DNA of 64,000 bases from Mansonella perstans (lineage: Eukaryota; Nematoda; Chromadorea; Rhabditida; Onchocercidae). The stretch covers positions 124,001 through 188,000 of the forward strand of contig JBAMDO010000103.1 in the NCBI GenBank assembly GCA_037074765.1, written 5' to 3'. Shown one piece after another: positions 23,601 through 35,892 of the stretch. Every line of letters starts with the position of its first letter. Position 1 is the stretch's first letter. A program made the translations under genes and the position numbers. A model generated the notes under the pieces. The model ran no database searches. It was not told where the DNA came from and saw only the letters and a list, made by a program, of their open reading frames with translations.

Positions 23601-25594
23601 TTTTATCTCAAGACCATCCATTTGAGACGAGGTTGCGAAAAGTGAACCTAGTAATGAGTGGCAAAGGAGTACAAGAATTAAAAAAAGTGAAGGAGAATGA
23701 GAATTTTTAATTGAAGACAATTTTTTTAGTACTGTGAAAGATTGAATCATCTTATTTTCCAACTACTTTTCAATCCCAAGCTCCTTTTCAGTTTTTGTCT
23801 TTTGTCTTTAATTTAAAAAAGTCAACCTACAGCTATTAAAGCATTAGCTTTATTCATGGTCTGAAAAATCTTTGGAAATATATTATTTAAATAAAAAAAA
23901 TTGACAACAGAAAGTAGAAAAAATTGAGGCCCAATTAATTATTAAAATCATCGGGCTCCTTCATCAGTTATATGATGTGAATTTTTATTGCTCTCCTTAT
24001 TCCTTATTTCTTTTTGTTTTCCGAATATTCCACTGAATATGAATGTAGTGCGCAACATCCTAAAAAATAACTGACTTATGATGCAATCTAAGCACAATCA
24101 GCAAATACTGAAAAAAGTGATATAATAATGGGAAATAGCTTTAAGTTCTGAACTATTCCAATCTCACATCATGGCAAGGATTTAATTAGCATATGCAAAG
24201 TTCTATAGCATGTTAATCATAAAAGAAAAAGAATATGGGTTGAGTTAAAAGATTTATATCGTTGATAATTGAGCGATAAATGTTAGACGAATGGTAAGCA
24301 TCGACATCCCGTGGTACAATTTCGGAATTTTTCTGCTAAAGTATTTCTTAACAAAACTAATCACCTTCATGCGTGAAGAAATCTTATCTCAAGCACTCTC
24401 CAGATCCCACTTTACTCACAATTTCCAGGAAATCAAAAGAATTCCCGACTATAGCAATCTTATGAACTTCCATTCGTATGAACTTCAGAATATAACAATC
24501 TTCCAGCATTTTCATTTTTTTAACATAGTAACTTTTCTGGACTTTTTAATTTTCAAAATTCAAATATCATAAAAGGAATATTAGAATAGAATTAAGGAAT
24601 TACTAAAAGAGTAAGAAAATTAAATAATCAACTTTCTAACAACTGCCATATGAAATTAGAATATTTCATCCTGCTTAAATGCCATAGTCGTAATAATGGG
24701 GACGTACTCGTAGTACGACCTGAAAGTATTAACAACTAGCAAAAGATGATAAGTAGTAATCGGGTTGATCAGAAGACCTAACTCATTCTGAGCTGTCTCC
24801 TAATCACTATTAACTGCTTTGCTTCAGTATAATTTCGCTCTATACTTCAGAGTTTAATTACTTGATTTCTCTCGCAAAGCACTGCAAACTCAAACCCTTG
24901 CAGTAATTTCTTCATACTTCAGTCAAGCGAGAGAGTATAAAGGTTTTCGAATGCTTAATGTAGAAATGACGAAATTACAAATAGAATGCGAAAGTTAGAA
25001 CAATTCAGTTCCCCGCAATTTTTTAGAGATTTTTCAAAAGAAATCAAGGAAAATGCGCTCTGTCCGGAAAAACACACAAAAGTCTCTCCTTCACACGTTA
25101 AAATTGCATTTTCACAACCATTATGCCTACTTTATCAAAAATTTCTTCATTATTGCAGCGAATGAAGAAAGGAAGACAATTCCTCAATTCCCTTTTTTTT
25201 ATTTATTCTTGCAAACTGCAAAACCTGAGAAAAAATATATAAGCATATCCATTATTCCACATTTATATTTAGGAAATAATTATGTCCGTCATAGAAATAG
25301 AAACTGAAAAATGCGGACATATTTCTTTTTCTCAGTACAAACAGAATTACACCTTAAAAAAACTAAACTGGAAATTACAGGAAAAAAGAACAAAAAATTC
25401 CTCGGTCTAAGACATTTTTGACCCAGATCGACTAAATTTTCACAAGAAGTAAAACATGAGCGAATAATTTATAGTAAAAGCAAACAAAAATTCTTGTTTT
25501 TTTTCACAGATTTTTTGTGAAAAAATCAAAAGTCCAAAAAAAAGCTTCCGATCAGAAAATACGAGTTGTCAATTGAAAAAATGATGCTTTTATT
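20689..25594. other. Intergenic region upstream of ASPH
   Basis: About 4.9 kb of AT-rich sequence between the ASPH start and the UQCC1 stop. No known family, RNA gene or mobile element was recognised. The only coding-like stretch is a short plus-strand frame at about 23045-23306, listed separately. Confidence 0.5.
23045..23306 (+). CDS. Weak candidate exon, helical and charged
   Basis: One open frame of about 87 codons ends at TAA 23304-23306. It reads as amphipathic helix (EEEYEEIIKIQKIQGLVAEM, later WYIEILLKSLAHLQRLY) with less Phe/Lys low-complexity bias than random AT-rich frames nearby. The only ATG in this frame is internal (GCAGAAATGGTG), and no convincing partner exon was found. It could be a terminal exon, a relic or chance. 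Confidence 0.2.
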
Positions 25595-27951
25595 TCAGGT
25601 TTGCTTATATTTTTGCTTCATTAAAGAATAAGCGACATTCTCGGCCACTTCAAAAGCATTTTTATCGCTGAATTTTTTGTCTGGACGCGCAGTTTTCCAG
25701 TTCTTGATGCCTTGTAAAAGAATGTCCTCCAGACTGAGACTATTCAAATATACCATCTGAAATTGGCAAAATTCATAAATAATTATACATGTATTTATCA
25801 AAATTTATTTTTTCAGCCCTTTGCTTCCACTTTTAAAACCGAAAATACTCTCATGTGGATCTGATTATACTAAACTTTGTTTATATTTATAATTAAAACA
25901 AACCGTCCCACGCACATAATACACCGCTCGATTGAGATGAATTGGATCGACGGATCGCTGCATATAAAGATTGCGCCATAATGCACCAGCTAATGTAGTG
26001 TCATCGGACAAAAATCCCTAAATAATGATTGAATCTTTATATTATAAACAGCAAAAAATTGAAAAATCTCAAAATACTCACAGTTGATAACTGCGAATAT
26101 ATATAATTAAAAACAAATGTATTAACCTCATCATACTCGAGGAATGTCTGTAAATACAAACCGACCATACGACGTTTGTCATTTTTATGGTACAACATCT
26201 CGTGCAATTCTTCCTGCAAAACTTATGAAGTTATTTCGGATTTCAAAGGTTCCAGCACAGTAAAAATCAAAGAATTAATCTCTATTGCATGAAACCTTGT
26301 TTATTCAAAATCCAAAAGAAATACCGAAATAACTCTTAGGCGTTTATCTATATCACCAAACATAATTTCGATGATACTGTTCCTCAGTCTAACGAAAGCT
26401 GCTGCTTCTAACGCAGATTGCAAACGAACAAGCAACATCCTGTAAATAATTCCTCAAGAGATCTAAAAAAAAAAAAAAAGGTAGATTAAACAGAAAAAGA
26501 AAAATGCAGAAAATACATATATAAGATAAAAAATCAGTAATATAAAGGAATGAGAACAAAAAATTAACTAGCCAGGTATGCATCAGGGTGAGCTTATACC
26601 ATGTCGCAAGATAGTCTGGTAAGCAAAGCGCTACAACAACACAAGTTATTTCGTTAAAAATAGCAACTGCTAATCACACTGAAAATGGTCGAAAATAACC
26701 GATTCTGGAGAATGGATTTAAAAAAAAAATCCAATGAATTTAAAAATAAGTAAACAATTAAACTTGCCGGTGCAAAGCTTCAAATATGGAAATCGATTAG
26801 CGCAATCAAAATACAACTGGGCAGCAGAACGGTCCAAATTCTAAAACTTCCGTGGATTACCACTACTTATTAATGAAAAAAGACTCAAAACAAAAAAAGG
26901 AAAATTTTTTTCTAATATCGCGCAGATTTCCATCATAACGTAACTCGATAGCAACAGAGTTTTGGACATAGTGTTGAAGAAAGAAGTCAATGAATAGCTT
27001 TTAAGAAAAGCTATTTTATTTCATGTGCTTGAGCAGAAAAAGGTTTTTTTTTTTAATTATAAGTGATTTTCTTTAACTGATACATCGAGCTTTACGACAA
27101 AAAAGAATAGATATTGGATCTACCCATATTTAACAGTTTTCATACAAAAAATTTTTAATTACATTCACATGCAGCAAGATGTTAAAATACACTAGGTGAA
27201 AAAAAAATTACTGCCAGCATTTCCTTCGTATATATAACTTGATCTTGAGGTCGTAATGATTGCGCCTTCCTGAGTTCCAATTTCAAATTCCATTTTTCTT
27301 TGATTTTTTTCAAAAAGTTTTCATGCTGTGTCCGTTCATCGAGTTGCTGCAACGCATCGCGTAAGTTTCTGATGTGTAACTGATTTAAAACAGTTACATC
27401 AGCCAGCGTCTTCAGTTTTGTTTTATCCAAATTAACTAAATCTTCTGATTCGTCTTCCTGCAACAGATACAGAATACTTTACGTGAAACGTCGCGTAATC
27501 CTGCTCAGTGTATTCAGCACGAATCCAAGCTCTTTTAGTACGCGATAACATTTCAGAATCGCGCGAATGTAAATAGTCCAAAACTGTAAAAAATACTGGT
27601 ATCGGGTGTGTCGTTCAACCGACATACTAGGAGAGATTAATGACAGTTTCATGCGCAATTATTTACAGTGCTACGTTGTAGAAAAAATTCTTCCAAATTA
27701 CTGTTGTAATACATTGCTGTAAGAAAACAGTGAAAATGTACTGCTCTCATTCCTACGAAAGATATGAGAATTTAATTCTAAAATCACTACTACCCAACTA
27801 TGATACAAATAAAGAATCAAATAATCCCAACTGCTTGCAGGGCAGCAGATGTTTCTGGTTCACTGCGCGTTTGCTGTTCAAATGACTCGTCCCACAGAAT
27901 TCTTTTACGAACTTTGAAAACTGGTTCACTAGAACACCATCTGATGGGCAT
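25595..27951 (-). CDS. uqcc-1: UQCC1/CBP3-type ubiquinol-cytochrome c reductase chaperone
   Basis: Mitochondrial chaperone that helps cytochrome b translation and complex III assembly. Nine exons chain without phase conflict: 27864-27951 (ATG directly behind TTTTTAG, so a likely spliced-leader site), 27483-27583, 27212-27457, 26768-26840, 26573-26615, 26325-26439, 26127-26213, 25904-26017, 25595-25756; 342 codons plus stop (human UQCC1 299). The conserved domain is in the last six exons: AAQLYFDCANRFPYLKLC, DYLATWYKLTLMHTWMLLVR (human DTFNSWF...HVWMCLVR), FLEYDE, then GFLSDDTTLAGALWRNLY (human ILSDDHGLAAALWRTFF) and YYVRG. The first three exons (about 145 residues, Lys/Gln/Glu-rich) are not recognised; they could carry the import signal or be a separate gene fused by my model. 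Exon 1 has a second possible donor at 27831. The junctions after 26768 and 26573 need GC donors. Confidence 0.8.
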
Positions 27952-29898
27952 CTAAAAAACAATGGTTCATACATAAATTAATATCATTATTAAAATGAAA
28001 AATCCAAAAGAATTTTAAATTACAAATTGCAAGTGAAAATGTAAGCAAATTGATGATAATTTGATTTTAATTCTCAGTTCGATAGGAATGATTAAAGAAA
28101 AATCCAAAAGAATTTTGATGGTAATCAAAGAAAAGCAGAAAAGAAGATTTAAACAAAACGAAGCACGAGAAAATATCTTGAAATCTAAACTGTCTCGAAA
28201 TTCCACAAAGATATTGCCGGTTAACACATATTACGAAAAAAAAAAAGAAAAAAAAAAACTACCTTTGAATTCCATACATATACATATCCATTAGCTGAAT
28301 GGAAACCCATATTAGAAAAAAGATCCAGCGAAATGTATTTCCATAATATGTGTGTTTTTCGGATCATTGTAAAAGCGTAGTGTGCAAATCCTTCTTGTGA
28401 GAGCAAATCCTTTCTTAAAAATGATATCAGGAATCAGTCTTCAAACTATAGTCGGAAATCTTCGTTGGAAGAAAGACCCGAAACCTTTGATAACAAATTT
28501 TACGGGGCAGAAATGCAGTTTTCTAACTTTCAAAAAGGGCAAAAAAACAGTCGAAATTCTATTATGATTCTGACTTTATGATCAGATACAATTGAAAAAT
28601 TCAAAAACTATAAACTGTTTATTATGATGTCTTGCTAGTTTTGCTTATCTTCCTGGAAGAAGCTCTCAAAGTTCCTTTGTTTTTACTTTTCAATTTTGGT
28701 TGCCAAACAAGACTATTTGCAAGCCATTTCATTTCAGTGGCATAACATTTAAAAAAATCTCAATCAATTTTTCATTATCAAAATTTCTTTTTAAAACTTG
28801 ATCTCACTGTTATAGTATGTTACCATTCCCTTCCTACTACCATTCTATCAAGAACTCCCAACCTTTCGGCTCTTTTTCTCAAATACAAATAACGCTTTCA
28901 CCGAATCTTTCCATTTCGATACGTTACAACTATTGATGTGGTTGGTATGAAAACTATCTTTCCAACTTCAGCAATAATCAAAAACGATGAAAAATTTCGG
29001 AAAGTAAGTTATCATAATAATCGATACAAATTCCACAAAATTATCAGTGCTTTGCTTAAACTCAAAATACATAAAGTAGAAATAAAATATCTCCTTCGAT
29101 ACGTTGGCAAAACAAATTTTCATTGTATTTAGAAGAAAAGCTCTTGTGCTGCTATCCAATTTCATATTCTTTAATCTTCTTCTTTTACATTTCAATAATC
29201 TTTTTTATAAATTTTAAAATTTGAATTTTTTTTTTGTCCGAAGAATATTTAATGAGAAAAATTTATTAAAATGTTTACAGATTGGTATGACATAGCAAAT
29301 GCGCAAGTGGAACAGCGTGCATAGTACAGTGTGTGTGTGGAAATAAATGAACAAAGGAAAATATAAACAAGTGGCGGTACAGTTCAGCCCGCTTCATTAA
29401 CCCGTATTACTGGCACAACATTTACGTACAAACAGTTACTGCAATTTTTTTTTAATATTAACTGCCAAATGAGCAGTGAAGCGCTGTGAATAATGTAAAT
29501 AGCAACAGACATCATCTAAAATTTGTAAGGAATGCGATTAAAAGTGACAAGTGATCATCACTTTTACATCTCTTCACTAATACTATAAAGTAGCGTAGAA
29601 AAAAGAAAAAGTGCACGGATTGATAAAACTAACGATATTTTAAACAATATGATAGTTTCACATTTCCAATGATAAAACAATTAAGATAAGTCCAATATGC
29701 TCGAAACTTTATTCAGCATCGATGAAAGTTTTATTTTACTAATTATTATATATGTTACATCTACCGTTGATTTTTTAAATCTTCTCTTCTAGTCCTTTTA
29801 GTTCTTAACTTGGTACAAAATCATCACTGCTACTATCACTGTACAGATGTGAGCTTTCACATCATTTTTTCCACACCTTTTTACGATATGTGTGAAAT
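27952..29898. other. Intergenic region, receptor to UQCC1
   Basis: AT-rich spacer between the receptor gene's 3' end and the UQCC1 start. It has purine-rich tracts near 28235-28260 but no recognisable gene, RNA or repeat. Confidence 0.5.
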
Positions 29899-30028
29899 CT
29901 ATGAACTTTCAATATCAGCATCGATATTTTTCCAAATTTCTGCTTGTAGATTCAAGTTTGCCATTTCCTGATCCAAAGTTATCTCTGACTCACATCCTCG
30001 AGATCGTCTGTTACAGACGCATGTATAA
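29899..30028 (-). CDS. Alternative C-terminal exon of the receptor
   Basis: Joining donor GAG|GTATTT at 30208/30207 to acceptor TTACAG at 30029-30030 keeps phase and gives a tail starting S-YTCVCNRRSRGCESE and ending in KNIDADIESS then TAG. The Cys cluster just after helix 8 is typical of palmitoylated receptor tails. The unspliced form stops at 30153 after RIRLSNIESLSRY. Which form is made, or whether both are, cannot be told from sequence. Confidence 0.5.
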
Positions 30029-33000
30029 CTGTAAGCCAGTAACGTATAAAAGTGAATAACTCGGTAATTAATTAATGGATAAAGGCTTTTCGATGACACA
30101 AACCCGGAAAAGTTAATTCATTATTTAGGATAAATTAAAAATGCTTACTAAGTTAATATCGGCTCAGTGATTCGATATTTGATAAACGAATTCTGTAACG
30201 GAAATACCTCAAATCAGTATGATTATCACGATAGCTATATAAAGAACGATTTCTCTCAGGAATGCTGAATAAAAATCGTTTCAGTGTTACTCGATACGGT
30301 GCATATATTAGAGCCGTTATTAAGGGATTGATGATCTGAAAAACTGTAAGAGATTGAGAGTAGAATAATTTCCTTAGCAAAATAGGAGTAATTGACAATA
30401 ACAGTTTTCATGCCATAACAAGAACTTGTTCATTCATCCTGATAATTTTAATCTTTATTATAAAAATGAAGAAAGAGCTAACCGGATTCAAGAAAAGCAG
30501 ATAGAGCAGAACGTAAGCAAGCCAATTCATTTTAGATTGTGTATCGCAGTCTAAAGCATTCCATTCGAACAGGTGCATTCGGCAAATATTGAAAATCCGG
30601 TACGGTAAAAGGCTGAATGATGTCCATGCTGTTGTGGCGAAAATAAACACCAGTGATTTCATCTGCACGTAACATCTTTGTTTCAACAGGAGAGGGCACC
30701 TGTTTTACTGCTTGTTTTGTTCGGTTTTTGAAAAATAAAAGACCGAGAGAAGAAGTATAGTTTGAGGCTTGCGAAAGGAAAAAGGGTCCTGGTGAAACCC
30801 GAAGAAATAAAACAGATTCTCTCGATATCTATCGCTTGGCTCTTAGATAATTATTATTGGCGAAGAAGAAAGATCAAGTATTAAGGTAAGCTTTCATTTT
30901 TTTGAAGAGCAAAATGAAATATTTCATTTGACCCGATTTCATTCCAACATATATTCTTTTGCAGTAGTTTTTTTCTACTTATTTCCTCAACATAAAAAAA
31001 CGTGAAATTTAAAATGCAAAGTGTTTCATAATAAGGATTTAAGGGGTTATGTTAGATCATTAAACGGTTAACGCTGAAACGATGTTTTTATTTTAGGTAG
31101 AAAAATTGACGTTGCAGTATAATGAGCTAACTTTGCTCTTAAACTTCTGCGACTGTCCAACAGAAATTCCACTATGACGTTTTTCACGAGTAAGTTGATA
31201 TAAATAACCACTGACGATTAGAGATGAGGTCACTGGCAGTACACAGTAAGTTACCATAAACATGTCGTAAAAATACATTTGACCACTGGTCATCTGTAAT
31301 AGATCTTTATTTCCATTTGATTTTATTTTTTTGAGGAGAAATGAAATAATAGGCTGACTTTTAATTCTAAAAATATCACAAGTGAGCTCGAGTTCCTGAA
31401 AATCAATTGAAAATAGATGAACTTTCAGTCAGTAATGAAGTGCTAAGTATATCACATGAATAAGACTATGGAGTTTCATTAATGGTGTTGATCTTTTTAT
31501 AATAGAGAATGAACAGTTTTAGGCATTAAGGCTTTGTTATATATGGAGATAAAAAACTGTATTCAAAATTGATAGCGGCAGCAGGATTCCGTCAAAGAAA
31601 ACATTCGCTGAAAAGGCGGAGAACACATGTAAGTCAAATGTATCAAGTATTCCAAAACTGAATGCTATCATAGATAAGTATCGATAACCATAACGAGTTT
31701 GAAAATATTTACTTGCAAATTGCAGTTTTTGCCAATGTAAACAACATTGAACACCCAAACCCAAGTGACATATCTGGAATGCCATATACTACTATATGAC
31801 GATACATGGTTGCAACATGTCTTATTTTTTCGGTATTGAAGTATCTAGTTAAATATAAATTATTTACTCGGTAATATGAATGAAACGTAGTATAATTTTA
31901 CGTAACTTAGAACAGTTTACTGTTGTAGGAATTTTTAAGTAAAATTGGTATTAAGCTAGTTGCTAAAATAGAGATAAGACAGAGGTGTCATTGCAGGAGC
32001 TAAAATTTTTCCAAAAATCCTTATAAAGACTGAAATTTTCAAAAATTTTTAAAAAAAATTGGAAACTTGCCCTACTGAGATGCTCCAAATGAAAATACAT
32101 AAAATTGAAGCTCTTTTTTTCGACATTGCACGATCGTAACTTAGTGGCCATTGAAAGTAGATGAGTTTATCAAGATTAAGCATCGTTAGTGAGAGGCCTG
32201 ATACTGCTAAGCCTAACCAATTGCAGAAATGAGTTATTGCACACAGGTACGCATGTCGCAGGAACTCATGTTTGCGAATTAGGAATTCGTTTGGATGACA
32301 AAATACTAAAAGTTGACTTTGATTTCAGTTAGTCTCATTTTGTTTTAAATCTTGTACATATTTGATATTTAACTCAGCAAAAAAACCATTTCATATATTG
32401 CTGTTTAGGTTGAAAATAATAATTTTTGACTTAGAACGTGCTATTGAAAATTCTTCAAAGTTTTATTGTTCTTCAATGAAAAAAACGAATTCCTGTCTAT
32501 CATAGTAAAAAATTAAGGATAAACTAAAATTTCAGCAGCTGATATAAGAGATAATTAAGATCTCTAACACTTCCCTAGCAATTTAATTTTCAGGCAGTGC
32601 TGATTTGCGGCAGATTTTCTAAGCCATATCATTCAACTTTATGTCTCCTCCAGAAAATTTCAAATTTCTAACTCAATATACTATTCATGCTACTAATGTG
32701 CTACTAATGCTGAACTTAATTATTAGAAAAACAGAATGAGTCACCTGTAAGTAAAAAGTCACCAACAGTCATACTGATAATGAATAGATGCATCGTATCA
32801 CCACTTTTTCGAAATAATTTTATAGCACAGAAAATTACCAAAATATTGAAAATAGTCGCTGCAACACTTGCTGCTAATAACAAGTCATCTACCTGTAATA
32901 TGCAAAAGATTATTCTCCATAAATTGGGAGTATTTTTTTGATGATAAATTTAGAATAGAGGTCAAAGTTCTATTTGCATCTATCTTCAGAGTTTTCAGTA

Positions 33001-33365
33001 AATCTCATCTCAACTTCCATGCAGCTAACATTTAAGGAGCGAATCATGTAAACCACTAACAACTCAAACATTTTTTTGTCGGAGAGCAGCAAAATTTCTG
33101 ATTTTTTTGTATAAGGAACGAATTTAGCGCAGTGCAAGCTGCCACTGCAGCAAAATATCGGGTGAATCTCGTGATGTTCAAAAGCATTTAAGATATTTGT
33201 GAAACTTGCCGTTTTTTGAAACGTTTGAAAATTGTCAGATTCATAGCATTTCACTTGAATTGAGTTATCCACCTCTATGATATCTTCTTCGTTTGTTTCG
33301 TTCCCAGAATAATCAAATATTCCTTTGTTACTTTTTGCCATTATAAATCCTTCCTGAATCTTCAT
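29899..33365 (-). CDS. Rhodopsin-family G-protein-coupled receptor, orphan
   Basis: Seven-helix plasma-membrane receptor, probably for a peptide or amine; no subfamily can be named. Exons: 33030-33365 (or to 33015), 32745-32892, 32071-32305, 31713-31773, 31132-31293, 30483-30662, 30153-30335, giving 434 codons plus stop. TM1 AATIFNILVIFCAI; TM2 DTMHLFIISMTVGDFLLT; TM3 with disulphide Cys in HAYLCAITHF; the DRY position reads LDKLIYFQWPLSY; TM4 ILCIFIWSISVG; extracellular loop 2 with Cys in YIGKNCNLQ; TM5 MFMVTYCVLPVTSSLIVSGY; TM6 SLVFIFATTAWTSFSLLPYR; TM7 FLNPIINPLITALIY (NPxxY-type end). The N-terminal exon is long (about 112 residues, NETN glycosylation site, several Cys); I chose ATG 33363-33365, but an upstream exon is possible. 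The junction after 32071 needs a GC donor. An alternative last exon (29899-30028) would replace the last 18 residues and stop. Confidence 0.85.
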
Positions 33366-35757
33366 TTTTCGAAAGCAGAATGTGACAGTTACATCCGAAA
33401 TGTCAAAAGTCTTCAGCGAGAGCCGCAAAATTTAAATAAAGGCTTGAGAACAATTTAGAATGAATACTCAACGATTTGCCAAATAAGAATTTTTTGTTTT
33501 ACACCTTTATTATTTGTATGAATCCAGAATGAAAAAAAAATCTACAAAATATGAAAAAAATAACAGAAATTTTTCGTGACCAGAACTATAAATTAAGATA
33601 GGTGCAAAATGTAAAGATTTAATTCCAGCCAGATAGAAATGCCTAAAACTGACAAAATTGGAGCCATTAGAATGACAGTTTCCAAGAGAAAAGCCATCCA
33701 TTATTATTTAGTATTTCTAACGACCAGCAACGATGGCTGATAAATAGAACATATCAAGTAGTTTCGCAGAAAGTCGTCGGGAGAAAACAAGAAATGCAGA
33801 CGTGTTAACTTGAAAAGTATACAGTAGAAGTTGTTGTTTAAATCTTTTTAGAAAACCGATGAACTTTCCCACTTTCTTCTTTATTGCTAACTATGGAATA
33901 ATACCATTCCACCAACAAACTTCCGATGAAATATACGCTCTGAATTTTCAGTTTACCCTTCGAAATAGAATTCTAGGCAATCGAAAAGATCCATTAAAGT
34001 CGTATGATCCAGCTTTGTAACAGAGAGCAAATCATCTAAGCAATTTAGTATAATGGACATCAAGAGAGCTATTTCAGATCGGTGATGATCATTCACGCTC
34101 AATATGTTTACATAAAAATGTTTCATTCAACTAAGTGTCAGTATTATGCCAAATTTTGGTTCCAATTTGTGTGTTTTAATCTGTTATAATAAATCTAAAT
34201 CCTTAGATGTTTCCAATCCCACAGCAAATAACAGTAACGAAATATGTTCAGACAAATTAAGATTGAGGTCATTGATACTGGATGGGAATATAACATATTG
34301 TTTATGATTTCTAAGAAAGTTATAATCAGTTAGCCGTGGCATCATTCAGTCAGTTTTTATTTGCATGTGTGGTCTATCGTAAGATATCTAATTAAAAAAC
34401 CTAAATAAGTAATTGCTACACAATGGTTTTAGTCAAATTGAATTACAGAACAAATGAAAAGATAAAGCTTGGACTATTTAATTTCATATATATTAAAAAA
34501 AATAAAAAAATTAATATAAAGAAATTTTCGATCAAAAAAAAACCAATTAAGGATCTCCTCCCCCCTAAAGAATTGGGAGTATATATGTTTAATCCAAAGT
34601 GAATAACACTGTGATTTTCCCAAACTAAGTTTTTGTTTGGCAAGCAAGCGTACTTATGTGTGGCTGTATGCTTGCATATGTCAAGTACGTATGTATGTAT
34701 GTGTATCAGTTACTTCTCTACAAATTTTTGAAAGCGACTAATATATATGGAATTCAGTTACAGTTATAGAAACAAAAGAACGAGTGATATTAGATAAGGT
34801 TTATCTGGGAATGATAAATGAGATGAAAAATTGTTATCTGAAGAATTTTTTAGTGATTTGCATACATAAGAAATGTCTAAGTTTTTTAAGCATTACAAAG
34901 CATAACTTGACAAAGTGTTCTAATTGCGATTTTAAAGCTACTGCGTCCATCTGTTACCAAAATTTTGAGACAAACACATCCGGTACATAATACCTGGAAC
35001 AAAAGCAATTAACAGCGTTTGCTTAAGGCATTATCATTGCTAAATCCGGCTTTGTAACATTGAAAAGGTGTTAGTAAGTAGAATGGTCAGAAGGCTAATG
35101 TTATCATGGCTAAGGGAGTTTGCCGCTTACACAAACACCAAGGAGAAGGCAAGAATGCACTGAAACAGCATTCACGGTCTTTGATGTAAACATACGGTTT
35201 TAATTTTGATAGGTTCTCTTTCCTGAATTAATTTTTTGCTCCTTTCATGAGAATTATTGAGAGAATATCAATTCATGCGTTTAAAGTTTTTTGTTATTCG
35301 TACTCTTTCTTTTGTAATCATTTGACTGCGTGACAAATTAACAAATTACTGTAAAATTGAACATTGATTAAACGTTTTCTCTCTCATCAATTTCTAGAAT
35401 TTCCATCTTTAAAGATTTTATTTGTGATGACTGAGAGAAACGTTTTATGACTCATCCGTGATGATAATAAAAAGTTGACATAGATTTACGCTTGCTGAGA
35501 GGTAATCACAGTTCAGTTGAGATTGGAAATGTTCACCTGCCAACACCGTCCAAGGTATGTTTTATTTTAATTAAATGACTGCATTAAAGTCATAATTAAG
35601 CTTTTCTAAAAAGCATGGATGGAAATGAAGCAATGCGAAAGGATAATTAAAAAGGGATGGGAAGAGAGTGGAATTCAGAAGTAAAGAAGTTTAAATAGGC
35701 CAAACAATTATGTAATTTAAGTGCTCATGGCATGTTATCATTTTTCGATAAACAAAG

Positions 35758-35816
35758 TGTACATACACATACACATTTACATATACATATACATACACAT
35801 ACACACACATACACAC

Positions 35817-35847
<31 letters not shown>

Positions 35848-35892
35848 TACACATACATATACACATACACATACACATGCACATATACACAA
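35758..35892. repeat. CA-rich microsatellite
   Basis: About 130 bases of (ACATAC)n and (AC)n with interspersed AT steps. All frames are open on both strands because the repeat is stop-free, so the His/Thr-, Tyr/Val- and Cys/Met-rich frames here are not genes. Confidence 0.95.

Noticed and set aside
24291..24572. 93-codon plus-strand frame.
   Set aside because: Phe/Ile/His-rich composition typical of AT-rich noncoding sequence; no motif.
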